Shown: positions 1 to 9,980, counted from the first letter of the stretch. The stretch is 64,000 bases of DNA from JAKACA01 sp052143575 (GCA_052143575.1 JBKQSP010000043.1:62001-126000), one strand, 5' to 3'. The notes: a model not told the origin generated them from the letters alone. Made by a program: numbers and translations.

Positions 1-17
1 CTCACGGGCTTTCCTGC

Positions 18-833
18 GTGAGCGAGCGGGGGGCGCCACAGGCGGGGGCATCGAGCGGGCGGCTGCTGCTGCCAGGTCGGAGGATCGTCGTCGTAGGGGC
101 GGGCACGCAACCGAGCGCCGAGGCGGACGCTCCCGTCGGCAACGGCCGGGCCATCTGCCTGCTGGCCGCCCGCGAGGGTGCCGCCGTGGCATGTTGGGAC
201 CGTGACGAGGATGCAGCCCGCGCCACCGCAGCCATGGTCGAGCAAGAAGGCAGCCCAGCGGTCGTCGTGGTCGCCGACGCCAGCGACCCGGATGAATCGC
301 CGGCGGCGATGTCGGAAGCGGCCGATGGCCTTGGGGGCCTCGACGGCCTCGTCCTCAACGTCGGCATCGGGCGAGGGCGTGGTCTCTCCGGCACGAGCGC
401 CGAGGACTGGGACGCCACGTTCGCCGTCAACGTGCGGGCGCATTTCCTCGCCTGCAAGGCGGCCGTGCCGCTCATGGTTCCGGATTCCGCCATCGTGTTC
501 GTCTCGTCGGTCGCCGGCTTGAAGCCGGGCAGCCGCATCCCGTCCTACGACGCCTCCAAGGCGGCCCTTGCCGGCTTGTGCCGCCACGTCGCCTCCGAAG
601 GCGCCCGCCGTGGCATCCGGGCCAACGTCGTGGCGCCCGGGCTCATCGACACGCCGCTCGGGCGTCTGGCATCGGTCGGACGGCCGTCACGTGATCGCAC
701 GCCGGTCCCCCTCGGGCGCATGGGATCGGCCTTCGAGGTGGCCGATGCCGTCGTCTGGCTCTTGTCGGACCGCTCCAGCTACGTGACGGGTCAGGTGCTG
801 GCCGTCGACGGTGGCTTGAGCGTCCTGCTGTAG
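18..833 (+). CDS. SDR-family NAD(P)-dependent oxidoreductase
   Basis: This 271-residue protein is a classical short-chain dehydrogenase/reductase, expected to be a cytosolic Rossmann-fold alcohol/carbonyl oxidoreductase; the substrate is not evident. The catalytic YxxxK is seen in SYDASKAAL, preceded by the active-site serine in VFVSSVAG, and the NVG motif follows the central strand. The nucleotide-binding glycine motif is split: GAG is separated from GNGRA by about 11 extra residues (GTQPSAEADAPV), unlike the compact TGxxxGIG of most SDRs. The C-terminus ends with the usual VDGG. The GTG start overlaps a TGA at 19-21 in another frame, which may be the stop of a gene lying mostly outside the window. 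The frame stays open to the window edge, so an earlier start cannot be excluded. Confidence 0.85.
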   Translation: MSERGAPQAGASSGRLLLPGRRIVVVGAGTQPSAEADAPVGNGRAICLLAAREGAAVACWDRDEDAARATAAMVEQEGSPAVVVVADASDPDESPAAMSEAADGLGGLDGLVLNVGIGRGRGLSGTSAEDWDATFAVNVRAHFLACKAAVPLMVPDSAIVFVSSVAGLKPGSRIPSYDASKAALAGLCRHVASEGARRGIRANVVAPGLIDTPLGRLASVGRPSRDRTPVPLGRMGSAFEVADAVVWLLSDRSSYVTGQVLAVDGGLSVLL

Positions 834-848
834 CGCCGGGCCTGCCTG

Positions 849-2075
849 TCAGGGCGGCGGCGCCGCCCGTGCCGCCAGCAGCTCCGCCACGGCCACCTCG
901 ACCTCCCGCCTGGACCCCGGCACCAAGGTCTCGATGCCTGAGGTCGCCAGGTATCCGGACAGAAAGGCCGCCACGTTGTGGTCCTGCCAACCCTTTGCCA
1001 AGAGGCGAGCGTGGGCTCGCGTGCTGCGGGTCTGCCACGCCACGGCCTCGTCGGCGGCGATCTGGAGCGAGCAGCACAAGTCGGCGACGTCCTCCAGCGG
1101 AGAGGCGAAACGTCCCTCCCCCTGGCTGGCGGCACCGGCAGCCGCCCCCATGAGCGGGTCGTCACCGAAGCCTGCAACCAGCCAGCCCCCGTCGGTCCGC
1201 ATGACGCGGCGCAGGTGGTAGTCACCGTGCAGGCGCACCGCACCTGCTACGACGGCCGACGGAGGGCCGGAGTCCTTGCGCACCTCCGTTCCGAAGGCTG
1301 CAGCGAGGGCGAGGTGCATGCGGGCCGTCGTTTCACCGAGCCGGCGCATCTCCGGGCCGAGGTCACCGCCGGCGATGCCGACGTCGGCAAAGGTGGCGCC
1401 GTTCTCGGAGGAGTCGGCACGGGCGAGCAGGTCCCGCAAGGACGTGTGGGCGAGGGCCAGCCCTTCGACGGCGCCGGGGACGAACTCCCGTACGAGGGCG
1501 AGGTCACGGCCGTTGCGATGCCAGTGACCGACCGGCGCCAGCATGTGGTTGAAGCCGGCGGCATCGAGCCGTCGCACCATCTCCACCTCGGGGCGGGGAC
1601 GTGGCTCGATCACCCGGTAGCACTTCATGAAGAGGCGGTCGTCGTAGACGAGGGACGAATGGCTCACGAGCGATTGCACGACGCGTCCTCGCCGGGCGTG
1701 CTCGGCCCCGGCCGTGACGGCCTCGAGCAGATCCACGACGAGCTCGGAATCGGCGAGGGCGGCGTAGACGAGCACGTCGCCCGAGCTGTCGCGGCTCGGC
1801 CCGAGCACGGCGTCGGACTGGGCACCGAGGACACCGGGGGCGACGGCGACGGCACGCCATCCCAGCACGAGATGGAACGTGCAGTCCCGGCAGGCCACGA
1901 TGACGCTCGCCATGCCGGGGTGCTCGGTGCGAAGCACCTCCACGTCGATCACCTCGGCCGGCAGGTTCGACTCGCCGAAGGATCCGAGGGCCGTCTGTGC
2001 CCAGTCCTGCCGGGCCAGATAGGCGCCGACGAGGGGGCCGAAGTCGGGCACGCGCGCCGAGCCGAGGTCAGTCAC
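849..2075 (-). CDS. Maltokinase-like protein (Mak/Pep2 family) with altered metal site
   Basis: The gene lies directly downstream of trehalose synthase, as maltokinase genes usually do, and the protein (408 residues from GTG 2075) matches that family: an N-terminal cap region followed by an aminoglycoside-phosphotransferase-like kinase fold. Family maltokinases phosphorylate maltose to maltose 1-phosphate for GlgE glucan synthesis. The catalytic loop is present as HGDYHL (about residue 283), but the following family Gln/Asn is Arg (HLRRV), and the family DFEGEP metal-binding motif reads GFGDDP (about residue 302). Two metal ligands therefore appear to be missing, so kinase activity is doubtful. 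The GTG start overlaps the treS stop by 8 bp; an ATG at 2099 is the alternative. Confidence 0.75.
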   Translation of the reverse strand: MTDLGSARVPDFGPLVGAYLARQDWAQTALGSFGESNLPAEVIDVEVLRTEHPGMASVIVACRDCTFHLVLGWRAVAVAPGVLGAQSDAVLGPSRDSSGDVLVYAALADSELVVDLLEAVTAGAEHARRGRVVQSLVSHSSLVYDDRLFMKCYRVIEPRPRPEVEMVRRLDAAGFNHMLAPVGHWHRNGRDLALVREFVPGAVEGLALAHTSLRDLLARADSSENGATFADVGIAGGDLGPEMRRLGETTARMHLALAAAFGTEVRKDSGPPSAVVAGAVRLHGDYHLRRVMRTDGGWLVAGFGDDPLMGAAAGAASQGEGRFASPLEDVADLCCSLQIAADEAVAWQTRSTRAHARLLAKGWQDHNVAAFLSGYLATSGIETLVPGSRREVEVAVAELLAARAAPPP

Positions 2076-3807
2076 GGAGCTCGAACCAGTAGATGCCATA
2101 GGGGGGAAGCGTGACGGCATAGGGCGCCTGCGTGACAGGGGGAAACGGCACGCGGCCGAGGAGCTCGACGGGCGTCGCCCCCTCCCAGCGGGCAAGGCTG
2201 AGCTGTGCCGGCTGCGCAAAGCGGCTCAGGTTGTGCACGCAGAGCACCGTCGCACCCTCGCCGTCTGCCTCGGCCCCCTCCAGCGCTGCGGTCACGCCGC
2301 CGCTCGGCGCCGGCAGCCGGCGGTCGGTGCCCTCTCCCTCGGCGGCGGCGGCCCGCGGCGCCCGCAGGTAGGCGAGCACCGACGGGTTGTCGGCGGAGAG
2401 CACCTCGAGCGATCCGGTGGCGAACTCCGGGTATTGGCGCCGCACCTCGAGCATCCGTTTCAGCCAGTGGAGGAAGGAGGAGGAGTCTCGCCGATGCGCC
2501 TCGACGTTCACCGCCTGGTAACCGTGCACCGGGTCCATGAGCGGGGGAAGGTAGAGCTGTGCGAAGTCAGCCGTCGAGAAACCGCCATTTCGATCCGGCG
2601 TCCACTGCATGGGGGTGCGAACGGCGTCGCGGTCACCGAGGTAGATGTTGTCGCCCATGAGGAGCTCGTCCCCGTAGTACAGGACGGGGGCGCCCGGCAG
2701 CGACAGCAGCAGAGCGTGCAACAGCTCGGCGACGCGTCGGTCGTTGCCGACAAGGGTTGCCAGGCGCCGCCGGATGCCGACGTTGCGCCGCATGCGGGGA
2801 TCGCGTGCGTACTCGGCGTACATGAAGTCGCGGTCGTCCTCGGTCACCATCTCGAGCGTGAGCTCGTCGTGGTTGCGCAGGAAGATGCCCCACTGGCACC
2901 CGTCGGGGATGGCCGGCGTCTGGGCGAGGATCTCCGTGATCGGGAAGCGCTGCTCGCGGCGGACGGCCATGAACATGCGCGGCATGAGCGGGAAGTGGAA
3001 CGCCATGTGACACTCGTCGCCATCGCCGAAGTAGTCGACGACGTCGCTCGGCCACTGGTTCACTTCGGCGAGCAGCACGGCGCCGGTGTGATGGTGGTCG
3101 ACCTCTCGCCGGATGCGCCTCAACATCTCGTGGGTGCCGGCCAGGTTCTCGCAGGAGGTGCCCTCCTTCTTGCTCAGGTAGGCGGCGGCGTCGAGGCGGA
3201 AGCCGTCGAGGCCGAGGTCGAGCCAGAAGCGCACGACGCCGAGCATCGCCTCGACGACGGCCGGGTTGTCGTAGTTGAGGTCGGGCTGGTGGTGGAAGAA
3301 GCGGTGCCAGTAGTACTGCTGGCGGGGTGCGTCGAACGTCCAGTTCGACGGTTCGGCGTCCACGAAGATGACGCGGACGTCGGCATACCCCTGATCGTCG
3401 TCGGCCCACATGTACCAGTCGGCTTTCGGGTTGTCGCGGGACGAACGCGACTCGGCGAACCACGGATGCTGGTCGCTCGTGTGGTTCATGACGAGGTCCG
3501 AGATGATGCGGATGCCGCGGCGGTGAGCGTCCTCGACGAGGGCGGCGAGGTCGTCGACCGACCCGCATTCCGGGGCGACGCTCATGAAGTCGCTGACGTC
3601 GTAACCACCGTCGCGAAGCGGCGAGGGGTAGAAGGGCAGCAGCCAGAGGCAGTCGACGCCGAGCCACTCCAGGTAGTCGAGACGGGCCGTCAGCCCAGAG
3701 AAGTCACCGATCCCGTCGGCGTTCGAGTCGAAGAAGCTGCGCGGCAACAGCTCGTAGAACACTGCCGCCTCATACCAGCGAGCATCACCGAGCTGCCGGT
3801 CCGCCAA
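2068..3807 (-). CDS. treS: Trehalose synthase (GH13 maltose alpha-D-glucosyltransferase)
   Basis: This 579-residue glycoside hydrolase family 13 enzyme interconverts maltose and trehalose. The four GH13 conserved regions are visible: DLVMNHTSDQHPWF, GFRLDAAAY with the nucleophile Asp, LLAEVNQWP with the acid/base Glu, and FLRNHDEL with the transition-state Asp. Length and the start of the domain (WYEAAVFYELLPRSFFD) fit TreS rather than longer amylases. The start codon is TTG, supported by a GGAGG Shine-Dalgarno sequence at 3815-3819 seven bases upstream. The gene is followed, with an 8-bp overlap, by a maltokinase-like gene, which suggests a TreS-linked route between trehalose and glucan, although the kinase looks degenerate. 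Confidence 0.9.
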   Translation of the reverse strand: MADRQLGDARWYEAAVFYELLPRSFFDSNADGIGDFSGLTARLDYLEWLGVDCLWLLPFYPSPLRDGGYDVSDFMSVAPECGSVDDLAALVEDAHRRGIRIISDLVMNHTSDQHPWFAESRSSRDNPKADWYMWADDDQGYADVRVIFVDAEPSNWTFDAPRQQYYWHRFFHHQPDLNYDNPAVVEAMLGVVRFWLDLGLDGFRLDAAAYLSKKEGTSCENLAGTHEMLRRIRREVDHHHTGAVLLAEVNQWPSDVVDYFGDGDECHMAFHFPLMPRMFMAVRREQRFPITEILAQTPAIPDGCQWGIFLRNHDELTLEMVTEDDRDFMYAEYARDPRMRRNVGIRRRLATLVGNDRRVAELLHALLLSLPGAPVLYYGDELLMGDNIYLGDRDAVRTPMQWTPDRNGGFSTADFAQLYLPPLMDPVHGYQAVNVEAHRRDSSSFLHWLKRMLEVRRQYPEFATGSLEVLSADNPSVLAYLRAPRAAAAEGEGTDRRLPAPSGGVTAALEGAEADGEGATVLCVHNLSRFAQPAQLSLARWEGATPVELLGRVPFPPVTQAPYAVTLPPYGIYWFELRD

Positions 3808-3814
3808 TCGGGTC

Positions 3815-3819
3815 CCTCC
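3815..3819 (-). promoter_or_regulatory. Shine-Dalgarno sequence fixing the treS TTG start
   Basis: A GGAGG motif on the minus strand stands seven bases before the TTG codon at 3807. It supports TTG as the initiation codon of treS. Confidence 0.6.
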
Positions 3820-3881
3820 CTCGCCGTGCCGGTCGAATTCACCATGCCGAGCAGGTCCACCTGGTCGGCCGAATCCACCCG

Positions 3882-3905
3882 GTCATCCGAACCACGTCAT
3901 CCGAA
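3882..3905. repeat. Short direct repeat, period 14 bp, at the glpX 3' end
   Basis: The ten bases GTCATCCGAA occur at 3882-3891 and again at 3896-3905, the second copy covering the glpX stop codon. A degenerate third version (GGTCGGCCGAATCC) precedes them. The role is unknown; it may be replication slippage. Confidence 0.5.
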
Positions 3906-4946
3906 TTCAATGGCCGAGAACGCCCGCAGCTTGGAGAGGCGATGCCTCGCCTCGACGAGGCGGACGGTCCCGGACTTGGAGCGCATGACAAGCGACTGCG
4001 TCGTGGCGCCGTGGCTGTCGTAGCGGACGCCCCGCAGCAGCTCCCCGCCGGTGATCCCGGTGGCGGCGAAGAAGCAGTTGTCGCACTGCACGAGATCGTC
4101 GGTGCCCAGCACGCGCGAGACGTCGTAGCCGGCTTCCTCGGCGGCTCGGCGCTCGCCTTCGTGCCTCGGCCAGAGGCGGCCCTGCAGCTCGCCCCCCATG
4201 CACTTCAGAGCGGCGGCGGCGATGATGCCTTCGGGCGTGCCGCCGATCCCGTAGAGGACGTCGACGCCCGACTGCGCCCAGGCGGTCGAGATGGCTCCGG
4301 CGATGTCGCCCGCCATGATGAGCTGGATGCGGGCTCCCGTGCCGCGCACCTCCGAGATGAGCTCCCGGTGGCGCTCGCGATCCAGGATGACGACGGTGAG
4401 ATCCCGTACCGAGGTGCCCTTGGCGGCAGCCACGGCGTGCAGGTTCTCGGTCGGAGAGGCGGTCAGGTCGATGACGCCGGCGGCCTCCGGGCCGACGGCC
4501 AGCTTCTCCATGTAGACGCAGGGCCCGGGATCGAACATGGCGCCCCGGTCGGACACGGCGATGACGGCGAGGGCGCCTCCCCGTCCGAGGGCGCACAGCT
4601 CGGTGCCGTCGATCGGGTCGACGGCGATGTCGGTCTGCGGATGGCTGCCGTCACCGACGCGCTCGCCGTTGTAGAGCATGGGGGCTTCGTCCTTCTCGCC
4701 CTCCCCGATGACGACCACGCCGTCCATGGAGACCGACTGGAGGACGACTCGCATGGCATCGACGGCGGCACCGTCGGCTCCCTCCTTGTCCCCGCGGCCG
4801 AGCCAGCGGCCGGCGGCAAGGGCGGCCGCCTCGGTGACACGCACGAGCTCCATGGCGAGGTTGCGGTCCGGCGCCTGCCCGTGCGACGGCGCGTGGACGG
4901 TGGCCTCGCTCCGTGTCGTCGGCCGTTCCCCCTCCTCAGCGCTCAT
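3897..4946 (-). CDS. glpX: Class II fructose-1,6-bisphosphatase
   Basis: This is a 349-residue GlpX-type fructose-1,6-bisphosphatase, the gluconeogenic enzyme usual in Actinobacteria. It carries the lithium-sensitive phosphatase motif as DPIDGTELCALG and the family opening DRNLAMELVRVTEAA followed by GRGDKEGAD. The ATG at 4946 is preceded immediately by AGGAG, too close to be an ideal ribosome site, but the next in-frame ATG falls inside the conserved first helix, so 4946 is the best start; a GTG within the first 20 codons is possible. The gene is divergent from murA across about 150 bp. With the PPi-type phosphofructokinase at the other end of the window, it covers the fructose-6-phosphate/fructose-1,6-bisphosphate step. 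Confidence 0.9.
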   Translation of the reverse strand: MSAEEGERPTTRSEATVHAPSHGQAPDRNLAMELVRVTEAAALAAGRWLGRGDKEGADGAAVDAMRVVLQSVSMDGVVVIGEGEKDEAPMLYNGERVGDGSHPQTDIAVDPIDGTELCALGRGGALAVIAVSDRGAMFDPGPCVYMEKLAVGPEAAGVIDLTASPTENLHAVAAAKGTSVRDLTVVILDRERHRELISEVRGTGARIQLIMAGDIAGAISTAWAQSGVDVLYGIGGTPEGIIAAAALKCMGGELQGRLWPRHEGERRAAEEAGYDVSRVLGTDDLVQCDNCFFAATGITGGELLRGVRYDSHGATTQSLVMRSKSGTVRLVEARHRLSKLRAFSAIEFG

Positions 4947-5098
4947 CTCCTGCTGACGATACCTGGACGAACGGGCCGCCGCGGCTTGTTCGGGGCGCGA
5001 GCAGCCAGGCGCACCCGGCCGGGCTTCCTTGCCTGTTGGCGTCATGACCTGGGTTGTGCCTGCTGGCCGCCATCACGAGGGGTATCGTCGCCGCCGGT

Positions 5099-6366
<1,268 letters not shown>

Positions 6367-6370
<4 letters not shown>

Positions 6371-7392
6371 GCGATGGCGAGGCGAGACGGCGGCGGCCGG
6401 AACAGCCCGCTGAGCTGCTCGAGCTCGCAGCCGGCGGGTCCGGTGGCGACCGCCGGTCCCTCGCTCGGCTGCTCTCGTTGGCCGAGCGGGGCGGTGCCCT
6501 TGGCCGCCATCTCGCCCGCTTGACGTACCCGCGTTCGGGGACTGCCTACTCCGTCGGCCTCACGGGGGCGCCGGGCGCCGGCAAGTCGACGCTGACCGAC
6601 CGCCTCATCGCCAAGGCCCTGGAGGAGACGGGCGAGCCCGTGGCCGTGCTGGCGATCGACCCGACGTCGCCCCTCTCGGGCGGCGCCATCCTCGGCGACC
6701 GCGTGCGCATGCAGGACCACGCCCTCAACCGGGCCGTCTACATCCGCTCGATGGCGACGAGGGGCCACCTCGGCGGTCTCGCCGCCGCCGTTCCCGACGC
6801 CGTCCGGGTCTTCGATGCCGCCGGTTGGCCGCTCGTGTTCGTGGAGACGGTCGGCGTCGGGCAGGTCGAGGTCGAGGTGGCCGCCAGCTGCGACACCGTC
6901 GTGGTCGTCCTCAACCCGGGCTGGGGCGACGCCGTGCAGGCGAACAAAGCCGGGCTCCTCGAGGTGGCCGACGTCCTCGTCATCAACAAGGCAGACCGGC
7001 CCGGCGTCCGCGAGACGAAGCGCGACCTCGTCCACATGCTGCAGCTCTCCCACGGCCTCGAGTGGATGCCCCCCATCGTCGAGACGGTGGCCTCCAACGG
7101 CGACGGCATCCGCGAGCTCTGGGAGGCGATCGCCTCCCATCGTGCCCATCTCGAGGCGAGCGGCGGTCTCGCCCGCCGTCGCACGGCGCGTCTCGTGGAG
7201 GAGACGGAGCGGCTGGCAACGGCTCGGCTGGCCGCCTGTGTGGCCGACGAGCTCCATCGCCCGTCATCGACGGTGATCGCCGAGCTGGGCACCGGCAGCA
7301 CGAACCCGGCGGCGGCGGCGGACCGCATCGTGGCCGCTGTCGCGGCTGGTCTCGCCGCCGACGGAGCGGACGCCGCCGAGACCCCTGCGTGA
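6367..7392 (+). CDS. meaB: Methylmalonyl-CoA mutase-associated GTPase MeaB
   Basis: This 341-residue G3E/SIMIBI-class GTPase resembles MeaB/ArgK, which gates cofactor loading and protects adenosylcobalamin-dependent methylmalonyl-CoA mutase. The Walker A motif is GAPGAGKSTL near residue 60, followed by the conserved AIDPTSPLSGGAILGDRVRM and the guanine-specificity motif NKAD. No mutase subunit gene lies in this window. The GTG start overlaps the murA stop (GTGA), and its own stop overlaps the next gene in the same way, so murA, meaB and the lipoprotein are probably one transcript. Confidence 0.92.
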
Positions 7393-7946
7393 GACGAACC
7401 GGCAGCGGGGTGACGGCCGCCCTCCTGGCGGTGAGCTGCCTGAGCCTGGTCGGCTGCAGCAACCACTCGACGTCGACGTCCAGCACGGCTGCCACGACGA
7501 CGCTCCCGGCCACGGCAGCCGTTTACCGGTCGGGGAAACTGGCCGTGACAGCCGCCGTCCCCGGCCACCGGCTCGCCGAGACGAGCCCAGCGACGTTGGC
7601 ACTCCTGCTGCCACCTCATTCGAAGGTGGTGGCATGGAGTGTGGGCGACGTCGGGGCCCTCGTGGTGCACTCCTACGAGCTCGTGCTGGCGACGTTCCCG
7701 CCGGGATCGACGCTCGCCACCATCGACACGTTCCTGCGCAGCTACGCCGGCACGCCCAACACGACGCGGTACGGCAGGCCGGCGCTGCGCAAGCTCACCC
7801 CCATCCCCCTGTCGACCGGCACGCGCTACTCCGGCATCACGGCGTTCTCCGTGGGTCGTGCCCTCGTGATTGCGGTCGGTTACGACGACGTGCAGGCGAC
7901 AGTGGCGGCGTTTCTCGCCTCCGTGCGACTCGTGAGCTCACCCTGA
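7389..7946 (+). CDS. Putative lipoprotein of unknown function
   Basis: The 185-residue product starts with a positively charged n-region (RRTGSG), a hydrophobic stretch and a lipobox ending in SLVGC near residue 22, followed by a Ser/Thr-rich linker. It should be a secreted lipid-anchored protein. The mature part (from about residue 45) contains a compact alpha/beta region I cannot assign to a family. The GTG start overlaps the meaB stop by four bases (GTGA), the standard coupled arrangement in this window. No function can be inferred beyond cell-envelope location. Confidence 0.75.
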   Translation: MRRTGSGVTAALLAVSCLSLVGCSNHSTSTSSTAATTTLPATAAVYRSGKLAVTAAVPGHRLAETSPATLALLLPPHSKVVAWSVGDVGALVVHSYELVLATFPPGSTLATIDTFLRSYAGTPNTTRYGRPALRKLTPIPLSTGTRYSGITAFSVGRALVIAVGYDDVQATVAAFLASVRLVSSP

Positions 7947-7968
7947 GATGATCACCTCGCCCGCTGCG

Positions 7969-7974
7969 TAGGCT
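7969..7974 (+). promoter_or_regulatory. -10 hexamer TAGGCT, leaderless start
   Basis: TAGGCT ends exactly seven bases before the GTG at 7982 and no Shine-Dalgarno sequence is present, so the transcript probably starts at the initiation codon. Confidence 0.5.
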
Positions 7975-7981
7975 GGGCTCC

Positions 7982-8425
7982 GTGACCAGCCCGATCACCC
8001 GGCCGGACCTGTCGGGGCGACCGTTCGAGGCCGCGGCGGAGCGCCGAATGACGGCTCCGCCTGCGGTGCTGTTCCAGGCATGGACCGAACGCTTCGGCGA
8101 TTGGTTCGCCACGCCCGGCACGGTCGTGATGCAGGCCGGCGTCGACGAGGTCTTCTTCTTCGAGACTCAATTCGAGAACGACCGGCACCCTCACTACGGT
8201 CGCTTCCTGGCGCTCGAGGCGAACCACCTCGTCGAGATGACCTGGCTGACAGCGGCCACGAGAGGAGCCGAGACCGTTGTGCACGTTGAGTTCCAGCCCG
8301 ACGGCGCCGGCACGCTCCTCACCCTCAGCCATGCGGGCTTCCCTGACGCAGCGTCCCGCGATCGCCACGCTCTCGCCTGGCCTCCGGTGCTCGCCGCGCT
8401 CGACGAGCGCTCCGCTCACTGGTAA
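7982..8425 (+). CDS. SRPBCC/AHSA1-type domain protein
   Basis: This 147-residue single-domain protein resembles the START/SRPBCC fold of the AHSA1 branch: an N-terminal Ala-Pro-Pro-x-x-hydrophobic-x-x-Trp segment (APPAVLFQAWTERFGDWF), a central beta-sheet with HPHYGRFLALE, and a C-terminal helix ending in LAALDERSAHW. Such proteins bind small hydrophobic ligands or serve as stress-related cyclases; no ligand can be named here. The start is supported by the TAGGCT hexamer seven bases upstream. The last 10 bp overlap the convergent 2H/GNAT gene. Confidence 0.75.
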   Translation: MTSPITRPDLSGRPFEAAAERRMTAPPAVLFQAWTERFGDWFATPGTVVMQAGVDEVFFFETQFENDRHPHYGRFLALEANHLVEMTWLTAATRGAETVVHVEFQPDGAGTLLTLSHAGFPDAASRDRHALAWPPVLAALDERSAHW

Positions 8426-9384
8426 GGCGCCAGCGCCCGTTCCATGAGCGAGAAGTCGCGCCCCTCTCGCCAACGCGGCAGTGTCGCCGTGACTTCATAG
8501 CCCCTCCCCCGATAGAAGCCCTCCGCTCGGCTCCCCGCCAGCGCTTCCAGGCGCACCCTGCTGCAGCCGCGCCCGGCGGCGTGGTGCTCGGTGGCACGCA
8601 GCAGCTGGGTGCCGACCCCCGTCCCTCGCCGATCGGCGGCCACCATCAAGCGGGCGAGGCGGCACGTCGCACCGCGGACGTCCCCCTCGGCGGCGCCGGC
8701 AATCACACCGCCGAGGCGAGCCGTGATGGCGAACGGCTCGTCGGGACGCACGTCAGGGCCGTACTGCCCGACCGAGTACTGCGCCCACCACCGTCGGGAC
8801 CAGTCGGCTGCGACCGGATCCAACCGGTCGCTCAGGGACAGCTCGATCTCGACTCCTCCTCGCCCGAGGAGGGCAGGCTCGCCGAACGGGGCCTCGAACA
8901 GGGCGATCCAGCGTCGCTCCGCCTCGATGAACTCGAGCACGGTGACACCCTCGAACACGACATGGGCCCCATAGCCGGCGAGGGCGGCCACGGCCGGGGC
9001 GATGCGCTCCGGCGCCATGTGCTGGTTGACCGTCACGTGCGGCACGAAGGGAAGCTCCCGGCGGCTGGCCGGCGCCGCCAGCGGACCGGAGCGAAGACGT
9101 GAGACGAGCGACTCGAGGGCAGCGAGCACGGGCCGCTCGCCGCTGACGGCGAGGTAGCAGACCGGGTTCAGGGGAAGGAACGACGTCACCGGGCCGAGGT
9201 CGAGGGCGAGCGGGACGAAGGCGGCCGCCGCCGTCCGGACGAGGTCGGCCACCCTCGCGACGTCCGCCTCAGGGACGTTGACAGGTGGCACGAGGGTGAG
9301 GTGGGGAGGGATGCGGCCGATCTCGGCCGAGGAGAGGGCCCGCCGTATCCCGTCGATCTCGTCGGCCGTACGACCCGGCACCAT
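8416..9384 (-). CDS. 2H phosphoesterase (2'-5' RNA ligase-like) fused to GNAT acetyltransferase
   Basis: Two domains are visible. The N-terminal half is a 2H phosphoesterase with its two His-x-Thr motifs, PPHLTLVPPV near residue 25 and VPHVTVNQH near residue 115; such enzymes act on cyclic phosphodiester ends of RNA or nucleotides. The C-terminal half (about 170-320) is a GNAT N-acetyltransferase with the acetyl-CoA loop RRGTGVGTQLL. The canonical ATG at 9384 (322 residues) would cut off part of the first strand of the 2H fold: the 15 upstream codons, including RRRLAAAL, look like coding sequence and run to a CTG at 9432 that overlaps the atpC stop as CTGA. No ribosome site precedes that CTG. 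Being last behind atpC, the gene may be co-transcribed with the ATP synthase operon. Confidence 0.8.
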   Translation of the reverse strand: MVPGRTADEIDGIRRALSSAEIGRIPPHLTLVPPVNVPEADVARVADLVRTAAAAFVPLALDLGPVTSFLPLNPVCYLAVSGERPVLAALESLVSRLRSGPLAAPASRRELPFVPHVTVNQHMAPERIAPAVAALAGYGAHVVFEGVTVLEFIEAERRWIALFEAPFGEPALLGRGGVEIELSLSDRLDPVAADWSRRWWAQYSVGQYGPDVRPDEPFAITARLGGVIAGAAEGDVRGATCRLARLMVAADRRGTGVGTQLLRATEHHAAGRGCSRVRLEALAGSRAEGFYRGRGYEVTATLPRWREGRDFSLMERALAPYQ

Positions 9385-9428
9385 CAAGGCCGCCGCCAGG
9401 CGGCGGCGAGGGCGGCGGTTGGGAACGC

Positions 9429-9979
9429 TCAGTGTGTCGGCGCCGCCGTGGAGGCGCCCGATGCCTCGAGGACTCCGGCCGCTTCGAGACGGGCGCGGGC
9501 TCGCCGTGCTCGCACCTCAGGAACGTCGGGGCGCAGGAGAGCGAGCATCGTCGAGCTGGAGACGACCTCCTCGGCTTCGTGACCCTCGGCCTCCGGCGTG
9601 AGCTCCGGTGCTGCGGCGGCACCGGGCACCGGCGCAGCCCCCTCGCCCTCGGCCGCCTCTGCCTCCTGAAGGGCGCGGCGGGCACGCTCGACATCGATTT
9701 CGCCGGCCAGCTCGGCGATGCTCGCCAGCACCGTCACGCGGTTGTCGGCCACGTGGACGAAACCCCCGGCCATCGCCGCCCGTACCTCGTGGGTCTCGTC
9801 TTCGCCGCCCTCCCCGCCGACCGGGGCGATGCGAACGACGCAGATGTCGACGGCACCCACGAAGTCGGCGTGGTGGGGCAGGAACATGATCTCGCCACCG
9901 TCGGTGCGCAGCACGACGAACTCGGCTGCGCCGGAGTAGAGAATCCGCTCCGGCGTCACGAGCTCGGCATGGGTGGGCA

Positions 9980-9980
<1 letters not shown>
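9429..9980 (-). CDS. atpC: ATP synthase F1 epsilon subunit
   Basis: Epsilon is part of the F1 central rotor and can inhibit ATP hydrolysis. The N-terminal beta-sandwich is clear (ELVTPERILYSG, then GGEIMFLPHHADFVGA). At 183 residues it is much longer than the usual 120-140: a Glu/Ala/Pro-rich linker at about residues 107-140 separates the two C-terminal helices, and the end has an Ala/Ser/Thr tail. The GTG start shares one base with the atpD stop (TAGTG), indicating coupled translation at the end of the atp operon. Confidence 0.93.

Noticed and set aside
978..2114. Plus-strand open frame of 378 codons opposite the maltokinase-like gene
   Set aside because: It is a mirror of the real gene in another frame; composition is His/Gly/Arg-rich without any domain.
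2233..4023. Plus-strand open frame of nearly 600 codons
   Set aside because: It lies antisense to treS, which has all GH13 motifs. Long antisense frames are usual in high-GC sequence.
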